DNA of 64,000 bases from Crossiella cryophila (GTDB lineage: Bacteria > Actinomycetota > Actinomycetes > Mycobacteriales > Pseudonocardiaceae): positions 5,853,501-5,917,500 of the forward strand of contig NZ_JACHMH010000001.1 of assembly GCF_014204915.1 (NCBI RefSeq), in the 5' to 3' direction. Under the pieces are notes generated by a model. It did not search any database. It had not been told where the DNA came from and worked only from the letters and a program-made list of their open reading frames with translations. This document shows, piece by piece, positions 40,162-48,628 of this stretch (positions are counted from its first letter, which is position 1; every line of letters starts with the position of its first letter). A program made the translations under genes and the position numbers.

Positions 40162-41106
40162 ATGCGTGCGGTGTGGTTACGCGAGTTCGGCGGACCCGAG
40201 GTGCTCCAGCCCGGTGAGGCCCCTGATCCGGAACCCGGCCAGGGCCAGGTGCTGATCGAGGTGGCCTACGCGAACATCACCTTCGTGGAGACCCAGTTCC
40301 GGGCAGGCGGGGACAGCCCGTTCCGGGTGGAGCTGCCGGTCATCCCCGGCAACGGGGTCGGCGGCACGGTGCTGGCCACCGGTCCCGGTGTGGACCCGGG
40401 TCTGGTGGGGGAGCGGGTGATCACCAGCCTGACCGGCTCGGGCGGTTACGCCGAACTCGCGGTGGCCGCGGCCGCCGGCCTGTACCGGGTCCCGGCGGAA
40501 CTGGCCATGGACCTCGCGGTCGCGTTGCTGGCCGACGGCCGGACCGCGGCGATGCTGCTGCGGGCCACCGAGGTCAAGCCGGGGGAGCGGGTCCTGGTGG
40601 AGGCGGCCGCGGGTGGGGTCGGCTCGCTGCTGGTGCAACTGGCCGCCGCGGCCGGGGCCACCGTGATCGCGGCCGCGGGCGGGGCGCACAAGACCGAACT
40701 GGCCGCCTCCCTGGGCGCGGCCGAGGTGGCCGACTACACCGAACCCGGCTGGGCACAGCGGATCGCGCCGGTGGACGTGGTCCTCGACGGGGTCGGCGGC
40801 GAGATCGGCCGGGCCGCCTTCGGCCTGCTCGGCCAGGGCGGCCGGATGCTCAGCTACGGCCTGGCCAGCGGCGAATGGGCGGGCATCGCCGAGGAGACCG
40901 CGGCCGGACGCGGCGCCACCCTGGTCTCGCTGCGGCCCTCGCCGGAACTGGTGCGCGCCAGCACCGAGCAGGTGCTCGCCGAGGCCACCGCCGGACGCCT
41001 GCACCCGGTGATCGGCCAACGGTTCCCGCTCGCCGAGGCCGCCGCCGCGCACACCGCCATCGCCGCCCGGGGCACCATCGGCAAGACCCTGCTGGAGGTC
41101 AAGTGA
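40162..41106 (+). CDS. Zinc-binding dehydrogenase / quinone oxidoreductase (MDR family)
   Basis: A 314-residue medium-chain reductase: RAVWLREFGGPEVLQPGEAP at the start, GNGVGGTVLATG, VKPGERVLVEAAAGGVGSLL as the NADPH site, VVLDGVGGEIGRAAFGLL and ARGTIGKTLLEV at the end. No structural zinc cysteines are present, so it belongs to the QOR-like zinc-free branch that reduces quinones or enones. Codon 6 is TTA (40177-40179). GAGGGGAAA lies before ATG 40162. It overlaps the next gene by 4 nt (GTGA). Confidence 0.9.
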   Translation: MRAVWLREFGGPEVLQPGEAPDPEPGQGQVLIEVAYANITFVETQFRAGGDSPFRVELPVIPGNGVGGTVLATGPGVDPGLVGERVITSLTGSGGYAELAVAAAAGLYRVPAELAMDLAVALLADGRTAAMLLRATEVKPGERVLVEAAAGGVGSLLVQLAAAAGATVIAAAGGAHKTELAASLGAAEVADYTEPGWAQRIAPVDVVLDGVGGEIGRAAFGLLGQGGRMLSYGLASGEWAGIAEETAAGRGATLVSLRPSPELVRASTEQVLAEATAGRLHPVIGQRFPLAEAAAAHTAIAARGTIGKTLLEVK

Positions 41107-41972
41107 AGATCGGCGTGCAACTGCCCTCCTTCGGCGTGGACCCCTCGGCCACCGCGGCCGAGCACGCCCGGCACGCCGAGGGCCTCGGCCTGGAATCGGT
41201 GTGGACCGGCGACCACCTCATCCCCGCCCTGCCCTACCTGGACAGCACCCTGGTCCAGGCCACCGTCGCGGCCAGTACCAGCACGATCAAGCTCGGCTTC
41301 GGTGTGCTGATCCCGGCCCTGCGTGGCGCGGCCTGGGCCGCCAAGCAGATCGCCACCCTGCAACACCTCTCCGGCGACCGGCTGATCGTCGGCATCGGCA
41401 CCGGCGGTGAACCGCACGGCGACGCGGCCTGGCGCGCGGTCGGCGTGCCCTTCGCCGAGCGCGGCAAGCGCACCGACGCGGTACTGGCGGTGCTGCCCGA
41501 CCTGATCGCCGGGCGGGAGGCGGCCATCGACGGCGAGACCGTGCGGATGTCCCCTGGCGCCACCGTGCCGCCGCTGCTGATCGGCGGCAGCGGCCCGGCG
41601 GCCTGGCGACGCATCGCCCAGCTCGGCGCCGGCTGGTACCCGGCGTTCGTGCCGCCCTCGGTGGTGGCCGCCGGGATCCAGCGGCTCCGCGACCTCGGGA
41701 TCGAGGCCCCGGTGACGGTCGGGGTCAGCGTCGGTCTCGGCCCGGTCGAGCCGTCGGTGGTGGCCGACCGGGTGCGCGGGCTGCTGGACTACGGGGTCGG
41801 CGAGGCCGAGGCGCGCCAGGCGATCGTGGTCGGCTCACCGGCCCAGGCTGCCGAGCAGCTGGCGGCCTTCGCCGAGACCGGCGCGGAACGGGTGGTCGCG
41901 ATGCCGTTCCCGGCCGACCGCTTCCAGCAGCGGGAGTTGCTGGCCGAGGCCATGCGGAAGCTGACCGGCTGA
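41103..41972 (+). CDS. LLM class flavin-dependent (F420-type) oxidoreductase
   Basis: A 289-residue luciferase-like TIM barrel: KIGVQLPSFGVDPSATAAEH, AEGLGLESVWTGDHLIPALP, STIKLGFGVLIPALRGAAWA, ATLQHLSGDRLIVGIGTGGE and PPLLIGGSGPAAWRRIAQLG. These match actinomycete enzymes that use F420 or FMN. GTG 41103 overlaps the quinone reductase stop, so the two reductases are made together. Together with the imine reductase upstream they form a redox operon facing the SARP gene. The substrate is unknown. Confidence 0.9.
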   Translation: MKIGVQLPSFGVDPSATAAEHARHAEGLGLESVWTGDHLIPALPYLDSTLVQATVAASTSTIKLGFGVLIPALRGAAWAAKQIATLQHLSGDRLIVGIGTGGEPHGDAAWRAVGVPFAERGKRTDAVLAVLPDLIAGREAAIDGETVRMSPGATVPPLLIGGSGPAAWRRIAQLGAGWYPAFVPPSVVAAGIQRLRDLGIEAPVTVGVSVGLGPVEPSVVADRVRGLLDYGVGEAEARQAIVVGSPAQAAEQLAAFAETGAERVVAMPFPADRFQQRELLAEAMRKLTG

Positions 41973-41978
41973 GCCTGT

Positions 41979-42010
41979 CGGGCGCGGGCGAACACACCCG
42001 CCCGCGCCCG
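41979..42010. terminator. Bidirectional 12-bp perfect terminator stem
   Basis: CGGGCGCGGGCG (41979-41990) pairs exactly with 41999-42010 around the loop AACACACC. It lies between two convergent genes ending at 41972 and 42018 and can serve both. Confidence 0.85.
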
Positions 42011-42017
42011 GCCCTGC

Positions 42018-43355
42018 TCAGTCCAGGCAGGCGCGGACCGCCGTGGCCAGGTTGACCACCCGAGGGTCGTCCGGCCGGAAGTTCCACAGGTTGGTGACAT
42101 AGCCGAAGCCGACCTCGGCCTCGGGGTCGCCGAAACCGATCGAACCGCCCGAACCCGGGTGCCCGAAGGCGGCGGGCCCGGTCAGCGGCATGATCCGGGC
42201 GGAGCGCATGAACCCGAGCGACATGTAGAAGGAACGGTCGGCCGGGATTTCCAGCCCCGGCGGCAGCCCGTGCATCGGCGTCCGGTCGGTCTGCACCACC
42301 GACATCCGCTTGACGGTGGCCGGGTTCAGCAGCCGCACCCCGTCGACCCGGCTGACCGTGGCGGCGTACATCCGGGCCAGCGAATGCGCGTCCGCGACCA
42401 TGTTCGCCGCCGGGAACTCCGCCGCGCGCCAGGCCCTGGTGGTGAAGTAGTCGCTGGTGTTGTCCAGGGCGCCGCCGAGTGAGCCCGCCTTCATCTGGAC
42501 CGAACCCGGGCTGTACAGGGCGTTGACCCACCGGGTGACGGTGTCCTCGTCGAGCCCGGTCAGCCGGACCATCCCGGCGATCAGCTCCGGCACGCTGAAC
42601 GGGGCGGCGTAGTGCAGCTTGGACACCCGCGGCTCGTGCCGCTCCGGCAGCCCGATCCAGGCGCTCAGCCCGAGCGGCCGGGCGACCTCCTCGGCGAAGA
42701 AGGTGCCAAGGGACTTGCCGGTGATCCGGCGCACGAGTTCACCGACCAGGAACCCGTAGGTCACGGCGTGGTAGACGTGCTCGGTGCCCGGAGTCCACAG
42801 TGGACGCTGCGCCTCCAGGGCCCGGATCACCGGGTCCCAGGCGCAGGCCTGGGCGAAGGTCAGCGGTCCGTCCACGATCGGCAGCCCGGCCTGGTGCGAG
42901 AGCAGCCAGCGCACCTTGATGTGTTCCTTGCCGTTGGCGCCGAACTCCGGCCAGTACCGCACCACCGGGGCGTCCAGGTCCAGTAACCCGCGCTGTACCA
43001 GGATGTGCGCGCAGATCGCGGTGGCGCCCTTGGTGGTGGAGGCGACCTGGACGACGGTGTCCTTGCGCCACGGCCGGTTCGCCTCGCGATCGGCCAGGCC
43101 GCGCCACAGGTTGACCACCGGGCGGCCACCCACGTAGACGCTGCAGGCCGCGCCGACCTCGCCGGGGTTGCTGAAGTTCGCGTGGAAGGCGTCGGCGACC
43201 CGGCCCCAGCCGCGCTCGACGCAGTCGCTGTCACCGTTCTCGGCGGCGGTCGCGGTGGCGGTGCCGAGACCGGTGAGCGCACCGGCGGCCAGCGCGCCCT
43301 TCAGCACGGTCCGTCGCCCGACGGGTCCGGGCGTGCCGCTGGTCGTGTCTTCCAT
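42018..43355 (-). CDS. Tat-exported serine hydrolase (beta-lactamase/EstB family)
   Basis: A 445-residue protein with a twin-arginine signal (GRRTVLKGALAAGALTGLG). The serine beta-lactamase-like fold shows the nucleophile motif VVQVASTTKGATAICAHIL (SxxK in STTK), the Tyr motif VYHAVTYGFLVGELVRRI, and GHPGSGGSIGFGDPEAEVGF near the end. It resembles class C-like esterases and D-alanyl carboxypeptidase homologues, not antibiotic-type beta-lactamases. GAGAGGA lies just upstream of ATG 43355. The ABC-permease gene upstream ends 104 nt earlier on the same strand. Confidence 0.9.
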   Translation of the reverse strand: MEDTTSGTPGPVGRRTVLKGALAAGALTGLGTATATAAENGDSDCVERGWGRVADAFHANFSNPGEVGAACSVYVGGRPVVNLWRGLADREANRPWRKDTVVQVASTTKGATAICAHILVQRGLLDLDAPVVRYWPEFGANGKEHIKVRWLLSHQAGLPIVDGPLTFAQACAWDPVIRALEAQRPLWTPGTEHVYHAVTYGFLVGELVRRITGKSLGTFFAEEVARPLGLSAWIGLPERHEPRVSKLHYAAPFSVPELIAGMVRLTGLDEDTVTRWVNALYSPGSVQMKAGSLGGALDNTSDYFTTRAWRAAEFPAANMVADAHSLARMYAATVSRVDGVRLLNPATVKRMSVVQTDRTPMHGLPPGLEIPADRSFYMSLGFMRSARIMPLTGPAAFGHPGSGGSIGFGDPEAEVGFGYVTNLWNFRPDDPRVVNLATAVRACLD

Positions 43356-43459
43356 GATGGAATCCTCTCTGGTCGACCTGTTTCCGGGCATGGCGAACAA
43401 GCCCGGATCAGGGCTGAAGATGTTGTGCGGAAAGGGTTCTTGCTGAGACAGCGCGGGCG

Positions 43460-44221
43460 CTAGGAGATCTTGCGCCGGTAGGTCGCCGTGGCGAGGAGAT
43501 AGGCGACGAGCAGGATGCCCGCGCACCAGGCCAGCGCGATCCAGATGTCGTTCCCGGCGGGCTGCTGGGTGAACAGGCCGCGGATGGTGTTGACGATGGA
43601 GGTCACCGGCTGGTGTTCGGCGAAGGCGCGCACCGGGCCGGGCATCGTGCCGGTGGGCACGAACGCGGAGCTGAGGAACGGCAGGAAGATGAGCGGGTAG
43701 GAGAACGCGCTGGCGCCGTCCACCGATTTCGCGGACAGCCCGGCGATCACCGCGAGCCAGGTCAGCGCCAGGGTGAACAGGACCAGGATCCCGGCCACCG
43801 CGAGCCAGGCGAGCACGCCCGCGCCGGAGCGGAAGCCCAGGATCAGGGCCACCCCCACCACGATCACCAGTGAGAGCAGGTTGGCGATCAGCGAGGTCAG
43901 CACGTGCGCCCACAGCACGCCGGAGCGGGCGATCGGCAGCGACTGGAAACGCTCGAAGATGCCACTGCGCAAGTCGTTGAACAGGCGGAACGCGGTGTAG
44001 GCGACGCCGGAGGCGACGGTGATGAGCAGGATGCCGGGCAGCATGTAGTCGATGTAGGAGGCCGAGCCGGTGTTGATCGCGCCGCCGAAGACGTAGACGA
44101 ACATCAGCATCATCGCCACCGGCATGATCGCGGTGGTGATGATGGTGTCCAGGCTGCGGGTGACGTGTTTGAGGGACCGTCCGAACAGGACGGTGACATC
44201 GCTGATCAGGTGTGTGGTCAT
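43460..44221 (-). CDS. ABC-2 type transporter permease (DrrB-like)
   Basis: A 253-residue membrane protein with about six helices in the ABC-2 pattern: TIITTAIMPVAMMLMFVYVF, YIDYMLPGILLITVASGVAY, LIANLLSLVIVVGVALILGF, VLAWLAVAGILVLFTLALTW and YPLIFLPFLSSAFVPTGTMP, with the late EHQPVTSIVNTIRGLF motif of daunorubicin-type exporters. It overlaps the ATPase gene by 4 nt (ATGA). Together they probably export a drug or lipid under PadR control. Confidence 0.92.
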   Translation of the reverse strand: MTTHLISDVTVLFGRSLKHVTRSLDTIITTAIMPVAMMLMFVYVFGGAINTGSASYIDYMLPGILLITVASGVAYTAFRLFNDLRSGIFERFQSLPIARSGVLWAHVLTSLIANLLSLVIVVGVALILGFRSGAGVLAWLAVAGILVLFTLALTWLAVIAGLSAKSVDGASAFSYPLIFLPFLSSAFVPTGTMPGPVRAFAEHQPVTSIVNTIRGLFTQQPAGNDIWIALAWCAGILLVAYLLATATYRRKIS

Positions 44222-44982
44222 GGTGATTCCCTGGCGCCGACGATGGCGAAGAAGACGTCCTCCAGGCTCGGCTGCTTCTCGACGTATTCGACCTCGGCCG
44301 GTGGCAGCAGTGCTTTGAGTTCGGTGAGGGTGCCGTTGACGATGATCCGGCCCTGGTGCAGGATCGCGATCCGGTCGGCGAGCTGTTCGGCCTCCTCCAG
44401 GTACTGGGTGGTCAGCAGCACCGTGGTGCCGCGCGCGGCCAGGCTCTTCACCGCGTCCCACACCTCCAGGCGGGCCTCGGGGTCGAGTCCGGTGGTCGGC
44501 TCGTCGAGGAAGATCACCGGCGGATTGCCGATGAGGCTCATCGCGATGTCCAGGCGGCGGCGCATGCCACCGGAGTAGGTGGCGACCTTCCGGTCGGCGG
44601 CCTCGGTCAGCGAGAACCGGGTCAGCAGGTCGGCGGCGATCCGGCCGGGCTGCTTCTGGTGCCGCAGCCGGGCGATGAGCACCAGGTTCTCCCGGCCGCT
44701 GAGGATCTCGTCCACGGCGGCGAACTGTCCGGTCAGGCTGATGGACTCACGTACCCGCGCCGGGTGCGCGGCCACGTCGAAACCGGCCACGCTCGCCGTG
44801 CCGGCGTCCGCCTTGAGCAGGGTGGACAGGATCTTGACCACCGTGGTCTTGCCCGCCCCGTTGGAGCCGAGGAGTGCGAAGATGTGGCCCGGCGCGACCT
44901 CGAAGTCCACCCCGCGCAGCACCGGCAGCTTCGGGTAGGACTTCTCCAGGCCGCGCACCTGGATCGCGGGTCCGGCGGTCAT
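44218..44982 (-). CDS. ABC transporter ATP-binding protein (DrrA-like)
   Basis: A 254-residue ATPase: Walker A LLGSNGAGKTTVVKIL, Q-loop SLTGQFAAVDEILSGRENL, signature YSGGMRRRLDIAMSL, Walker B VIFLDEPTTGLDPEARLEVW and switch His replaced by Gln in TTQYLEEAEQLADRIA, as is normal in DrrA-type proteins. The C-terminal YVEKQPSLEDVFFAIVG is the DrrA-family tail. It overlaps both its neighbours by 4 nt, giving a tightly coupled operon. Confidence 0.94.
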   Translation of the reverse strand: MTAGPAIQVRGLEKSYPKLPVLRGVDFEVAPGHIFALLGSNGAGKTTVVKILSTLLKADAGTASVAGFDVAAHPARVRESISLTGQFAAVDEILSGRENLVLIARLRHQKQPGRIAADLLTRFSLTEAADRKVATYSGGMRRRLDIAMSLIGNPPVIFLDEPTTGLDPEARLEVWDAVKSLAARGTTVLLTTQYLEEAEQLADRIAILHQGRIIVNGTLTELKALLPPAEVEYVEKQPSLEDVFFAIVGARESP

Positions 44983-45347
44983 GGCCGCGGCCCCCCGTCG
45001 GCTTGCTCGGCGCGGTCGATCGCCTCGGTCAGCCGGGCCCGTTCCCGGTTGATCCAGCCGCCCGTGGTGTAGTTGGCGAGGAATGCCTCGACGAACTCCA
45101 CCGGGTCCTCGCCGACGATCTCGCGGACCCGCTTGCCGTCGGCCGCGGCCTGCTCGAACAGGTCGGCCAGGTCCTCGAACATGGTGGCCAGGCTGTCGCC
45201 GTCGGTGGTCCCGAAGTGCAGCAGGTACCGCTCCAGGCCTTCGACCGCCAGGCGATAGTTCTCGGGCAGTTTCTTGACCCGGGCCTTGTACTGCCACCAG
45301 CGTTTCTTGTCGCCGATCACGGTGTCGACGATCTTCGAGATGAACAT
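44979..45347 (-). CDS. DUF1048 family protein
   Basis: A 122-residue protein (FISKIVDTVIGDKKRWWQYK, ARVKKLPENYRLAVEGLERY, EDLADLFEQAAADGKRVREI, VGEDPVEFVEAFLANYT). DUF1048 proteins are small and helical and are repeatedly found between PadR regulators and ABC exporters in actinomycetes and firmicutes. Its biochemical role is unknown to me. It overlaps the ATPase start by 4 nt and follows padR by 1 nt. Confidence 0.88.
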   Translation of the reverse strand: MFISKIVDTVIGDKKRWWQYKARVKKLPENYRLAVEGLERYLLHFGTTDGDSLATMFEDLADLFEQAAADGKRVREIVGEDPVEFVEAFLANYTTGGWINRERARLTEAIDRAEQADGGPRP

Positions 45348-45348
45348 G

Positions 45349-45678
45349 TCAGTTACCCCCTTCTCGGAGCTGGATGAGTCGTTCCGCGAGGAAGCTCCAG
45401 GTCCTCCAGAACTCGTCGAGGTGCTGCCGTCCCTGCTCATTGAGCGAATAGACCTTGCGCGGCGGGCCTTTCTCCGACGGGACCTTCTCCACGTCGACGA
45501 GGCCACGTTGCTCGATCCGGACCAGCAGCGCGTAGACAGTGCCCTCGGCGATGTCGGCGAAGCCCTGATCGCGCAGCCACGCGGTGATCTCGTAGCCGTA
45601 GGCGGGCCTGCCGGACAGGATCGCCAGCACGATGCCCTCCAGCACGCCCTTGAGCATCTCCGTCATCTGCTTACCCAC
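45349..45678 (-). CDS. PadR family transcriptional regulator
   Basis: A 109-residue winged-helix protein: EMLKGVLEGIVLAILSGRPA, YGYEITAWLRDQGFADIAEG, TVYALLVRIEQRGLVDVEKV, then the dimerising helix YSLNEQGRQHLDEFWRTWS. GTG 45678 has GGGAGGG about 8 nt upstream; ATG 45666 is the alternative. It heads the operon with DUF1048 and an ABC exporter, which it most likely represses. A dyad with TACTA/TAGTA ends lies upstream at 45694-45731. Confidence 0.93.
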   Translation of the reverse strand: MGKQMTEMLKGVLEGIVLAILSGRPAYGYEITAWLRDQGFADIAEGTVYALLVRIEQRGLVDVEKVPSEKGPPRKVYSLNEQGRQHLDEFWRTWSFLAERLIQLREGGN

Positions 45679-45693
45679 GGAACGGGCCCTCCC

Positions 45694-45731
45694 GTACTAC
45701 TTGGCGACACTGACTACCGGTACATAGTATC
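45694..45731 (-). promoter_or_regulatory. Putative PadR operator/promoter region
   Basis: GTACTAC (45694-45700) and GTACATAGTAT (45720-45730) give TACTA and TAGTA half-sites 25 nt apart, with TACCGGTA between them. The stretch is AT-richer than its surroundings and lies 16-53 nt upstream of the padR start. The role is inferred from position. Confidence 0.45.
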
Positions 45732-45811
45732 GCTGAATAGCTACGGCGCAAGTCTCCCTTGACCTGCGCGGATGCCGGATCAGGCCGGGTGCGGACCCTG
45801 AACGACCGCGG

Positions 45812-47200
45812 TCAGCGAGCCGAGACCAGGGTCTTGCCGCGGACGGCCAGCAGTGCCGCGGCGAGTGCGGCGAGCAGGGTCACCGCGGCGGCCAGGGCCA
45901 TGGCCAGCCGCAGTCCCGGCAGCACGTCCGCGCCCTCCGCGCCTGCCGCGTAGAGCGCGCCCAGCAACGCCACTCCGACCACCGTGCCGGTCTGCCGGGT
46001 CGTGTTCACCACCGCCGAGGCCAGCCCGGAGCGTTCGATCGGCACCGCGCCGAAGGCGGTGACGTTGGTCGGCGTCATGGCCAGCCCCATGCCGAAGCCC
46101 ACCAACCCGAACACCAGTGCCGCCAACGTGAACGGCGTCCCGCCGTCCAGCAGCAGGCAGCCACCCAGGCCCAGTGCCGCCACGCCGTAGCCGAGTGCCA
46201 TCGCCGCGCCGCCACCCAGCCGCGCGGTCAACCGGCCTGCGATCGGGGAGGCCACCAGCATGGCCACCGACAGCGGCAGCAACCACAGCGCCGACTCCGC
46301 CGCGCCGAGCCCGCGCCCCTGCTGCAGGTACAGCGCCAGCAACACGAACGCCGCGTAGGGCCCGAAACCCAGCGCGAACGAGGCGTAGTTGGCCACCGCG
46401 AACGCCCGATCCGCGAACAACCGCACCGGCACCATCGGCCGCGGCTGCCGCAGTTCCACCACCACGAACAATACCGCCGCCAGCACCGCGAGCCCGACAG
46501 TTATCCACACCCCCGAGCCGAGGCCGTGGCGGCCCGCCCGGATCAGGCCCAGGCTCAGCGCGGCAGGCCAGGCGATGCCCAGCAACTGGCCCAGCGGGTC
46601 GAGGGAGGTGTGCGCCGGATCAGCCGATTCCGGCACCGCCACCCACACCGCGACCAGCGCGGCCAGCCCGAGCAGCAGGTTGAGCAGGAACACGCTCCAC
46701 CAGCCGAACCCGTCCACCAGCACCCCGCCGAGCACCGGCCCCAGCGCCGCGGCCAGCCCGCCGAACAACCCCCACCAGCCCATCAAGGCGGCCCGCCGCA
46801 CCGGATCCGGGGTGCTCCTGGCCAGAATGGACAGTGACCCCGGCAGCAGCACCGCGGCCCCGACGCCCTGCCCGACCCGGCCCGCGATCACCAGGCCGAC
46901 CCCGTCGGCCAGCGCGCTGATCAGTGAACCCAGTAGGAACACCGCGATTCCCAGCAGCAGCAACCGTTTCCGCCCGTACCGGTCGCCCAGCGCGCCGCCG
47001 GTGAGGGTGAGCCCGGCCAGGCACACGGTGTAGGCGTTGACTATCCATTGCAGACCGTCCACCCCGGCCCCGAGGTCGCGCTGGATCGCGGGCAGCGCCA
47101 CGCCGATCACGGTGGTGCCGAACAGGGCCAGCGCGGTGCACAGGAACAACGCGGTCAGGAAGGTTCTGGTGACGATCACCGCCGCAGCGTGGAGCTTCAA
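45812..47200 (-). CDS. MFS transporter, DHA2 (14-TM) drug exporter type
   Basis: A 462-residue membrane protein. Motif A is GGALGDRYGRKRLLLLGIAV; motif C-like GLAAALGPVLGGVLVDGFGW follows, and PAIQRDLGAGVDGLQWIVNA is the family's first loop. Helices run through to RLAMALAAAVTLLAALAAAL, compatible with the 14-helix DHA2 group. TTG 47200 overlaps the MerR stop by 4 nt, coupling transporter to regulator. Substrate unknown; multidrug export is the usual role. Confidence 0.92.
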   Translation of the reverse strand: MKLHAAAVIVTRTFLTALFLCTALALFGTTVIGVALPAIQRDLGAGVDGLQWIVNAYTVCLAGLTLTGGALGDRYGRKRLLLLGIAVFLLGSLISALADGVGLVIAGRVGQGVGAAVLLPGSLSILARSTPDPVRRAALMGWWGLFGGLAAALGPVLGGVLVDGFGWWSVFLLNLLLGLAALVAVWVAVPESADPAHTSLDPLGQLLGIAWPAALSLGLIRAGRHGLGSGVWITVGLAVLAAVLFVVVELRQPRPMVPVRLFADRAFAVANYASFALGFGPYAAFVLLALYLQQGRGLGAAESALWLLPLSVAMLVASPIAGRLTARLGGGAAMALGYGVAALGLGGCLLLDGGTPFTLAALVFGLVGFGMGLAMTPTNVTAFGAVPIERSGLASAVVNTTRQTGTVVGVALLGALYAAGAEGADVLPGLRLAMALAAAVTLLAALAAALLAVRGKTLVSAR

Positions 47201-47625
47201 GCCGACTTGAAGTCAACCTCCGCGGTCAGCTCCCGCACCTGCCCGTCCAGCCGCGCCGCCAGGTGCGCGCAGTCCCGCACCGGGTGCTCGCGCGGGCAGG
47301 TCAGCAGGTGCTCCAGGTACTCCTGGGCCTGCCGCAGCTCGCGCACCCGCTCGGCCAGCTCGGCCGCCCGCCCGGCCAGCACGGTCCGCGCCGACTCGCC
47401 CTGACCCGAGTCGAGGAGTCGCCGGATGTCCTCCAGGCTCAGCATGCCGGTCCGCTGCAAGGTCAGCACCAGGGTCAGCCGGCGCAACTCGGCCGCGCCG
47501 TACCAGCGTTTCCCGCGCTCCTGCCCGGCGGGCGGCACCAGTCCGATCTCGTCGTAGTAGCGCAACGCCGAGGCACGCAGTCCGAAACGCCGTGCCACCT
47601 GGCCGATCCCCAGCAACTCGCTCAC
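47197..47625 (-). CDS. MerR family transcriptional regulator
   Basis: A 142-residue protein. The MerR HTH is at the start (LLGIGQVARRFGLRASALRY, YDEIGLVPPAGQERGKRWYG, AAELRRLTLVLTLQRTGM), followed by a long dimer helix (LAGRAAELAERVRELRQAQE) and a Cys-containing end (HLLTCPREHPVRDCAHLAAR). GTG 47625 is chosen because the HTH must begin there; a longer frame adds an unlikely extension. The downstream MFS gene is coupled by a TTGA overlap, so this is a drug-responsive regulator/pump pair (inference). Confidence 0.92.
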   Translation of the reverse strand: MSELLGIGQVARRFGLRASALRYYDEIGLVPPAGQERGKRWYGAAELRRLTLVLTLQRTGMLSLEDIRRLLDSGQGESARTVLAGRAAELAERVRELRQAQEYLEHLLTCPREHPVRDCAHLAARLDGQVRELTAEVDFKSA

Positions 47626-47847
47626 CCGGCCCACCGTAATCCCTGGCGTCAGAGAATGCAGTCGCATACAATGAGTCCAGAAACCATTTACCGCTCATGG
47701 GTTCATGGGCACATGGGATCCCCAAATGTGATCTCAGTCGGTCGCACTACTTTCGTAGTTGCCCCATACGGCCGCTGTTGAATACTCCCGTTTACGATAT
47801 CGTGGGTCGCCGTCGTCGATAAATTGAGACGATTGGGAAGGGATTCC

Positions 47848-48477
47848 ATGATTACCATGCTGGCCGCGGCTGGAATGGCTTTTTCCCTGCTTGCCTCTCC
47901 GGTGCCGGCGGCCGATTCAGCGCCGCCGGACAAGGTGACCGTCGAGGTGGTCACAGCGAACGGATCCGGCTGCCCGCCCGGCACGTCCGCTGTCGCCGTC
48001 GCACACGACAAGACCGCCTTTACCGTGACCTACAGCGACTATCTCGCCCAGGTCGGCGTGGGCGCGAAACCGACCGACGTTCGCAAGAACTGCCAGCTCG
48101 CCCTGCGGATCCACTACCCGCAGGGCTTCAGCTACGCGATCCAGAAAGCGGATTACCGGGGTTACGCGAATCTCCAGCCAGGGGCGCGCGGACTCCAGCG
48201 GGCGAACTACTACTTCCAGGGAATGTCGGCCACCGAGTCGCGGAGCCATTGGTTCAACGGTCCGTGGGCGGATAGCTGGCAGGCAACCGACACCTCCGAA
48301 GGTCCCAACCTGATCTACGCTCCCTGTGGCGAGACCAGGAACCTCAACGTCAACACCGAGCTGCGTGTGCAGGCGGGGTCCTCGAATCCATCGACGACGA
48401 CCAGTTTTATGACGATGGACTCCACGGATGGCAGCATTCGCACCACCTACCACTTCTCCTGGAAGCGGTGCGACTAG
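47848..48477 (+). CDS. Secreted DUF4360 family protein
   Basis: A 209-residue protein with a signal peptide (ITMLAAAGMAFSLLASPVPA, cleavage near ADSAPP). The DUF4360 pattern is clear: NGSGCPPGTSAVAVAHDKTA, FTVTYSDYLAQVGVG, RKNCQLALRIHYPQGFSYAI, YRGYANLQPGARGLQRANYY, YAPCGETRNLNVNTELRV and a final Cys in HFSWKRCD. Fungal and actinomycete members are secreted; their function is unknown. GGAAGG (47836-47842 region) supports ATG 47848. The 222-bp gap before it is AT-rich and probably holds the promoter. Confidence 0.88.
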   Translation: MITMLAAAGMAFSLLASPVPAADSAPPDKVTVEVVTANGSGCPPGTSAVAVAHDKTAFTVTYSDYLAQVGVGAKPTDVRKNCQLALRIHYPQGFSYAIQKADYRGYANLQPGARGLQRANYYFQGMSATESRSHWFNGPWADSWQATDTSEGPNLIYAPCGETRNLNVNTELRVQAGSSNPSTTTSFMTMDSTDGSIRTTYHFSWKRCD

Positions 48478-48548
48478 CGGATTGCCGGGTGGCTCAGGTC
48501 ACAGGGGGGAACCAGGTGGACCAGCTGACCGACCTGACTGGCGTGGTC

Positions 48549-48585
48549 GGCTCCGCGCGGTGTGCACGCACCGCCACGCGGAGCC
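48549..48585 (+). terminator. Interrupted stem-loop between the DUF4360 gene and copA
   Basis: GGCTCCGCG (48549-48557) pairs with CGCGGAGCC (48577-48585); inside, CGGTG (48558-48562) pairs with CACCG (48569-48573), leaving a 3-nt bulge. It lies 72 nt after the DUF4360 stop. It could be a terminator or part of the copA leader. Confidence 0.55.
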
Positions 48586-48628
48586 GGCCACCGTCCACAG
48601 CAGAGCGCGGCGTCCCCTGGAGTGAGCA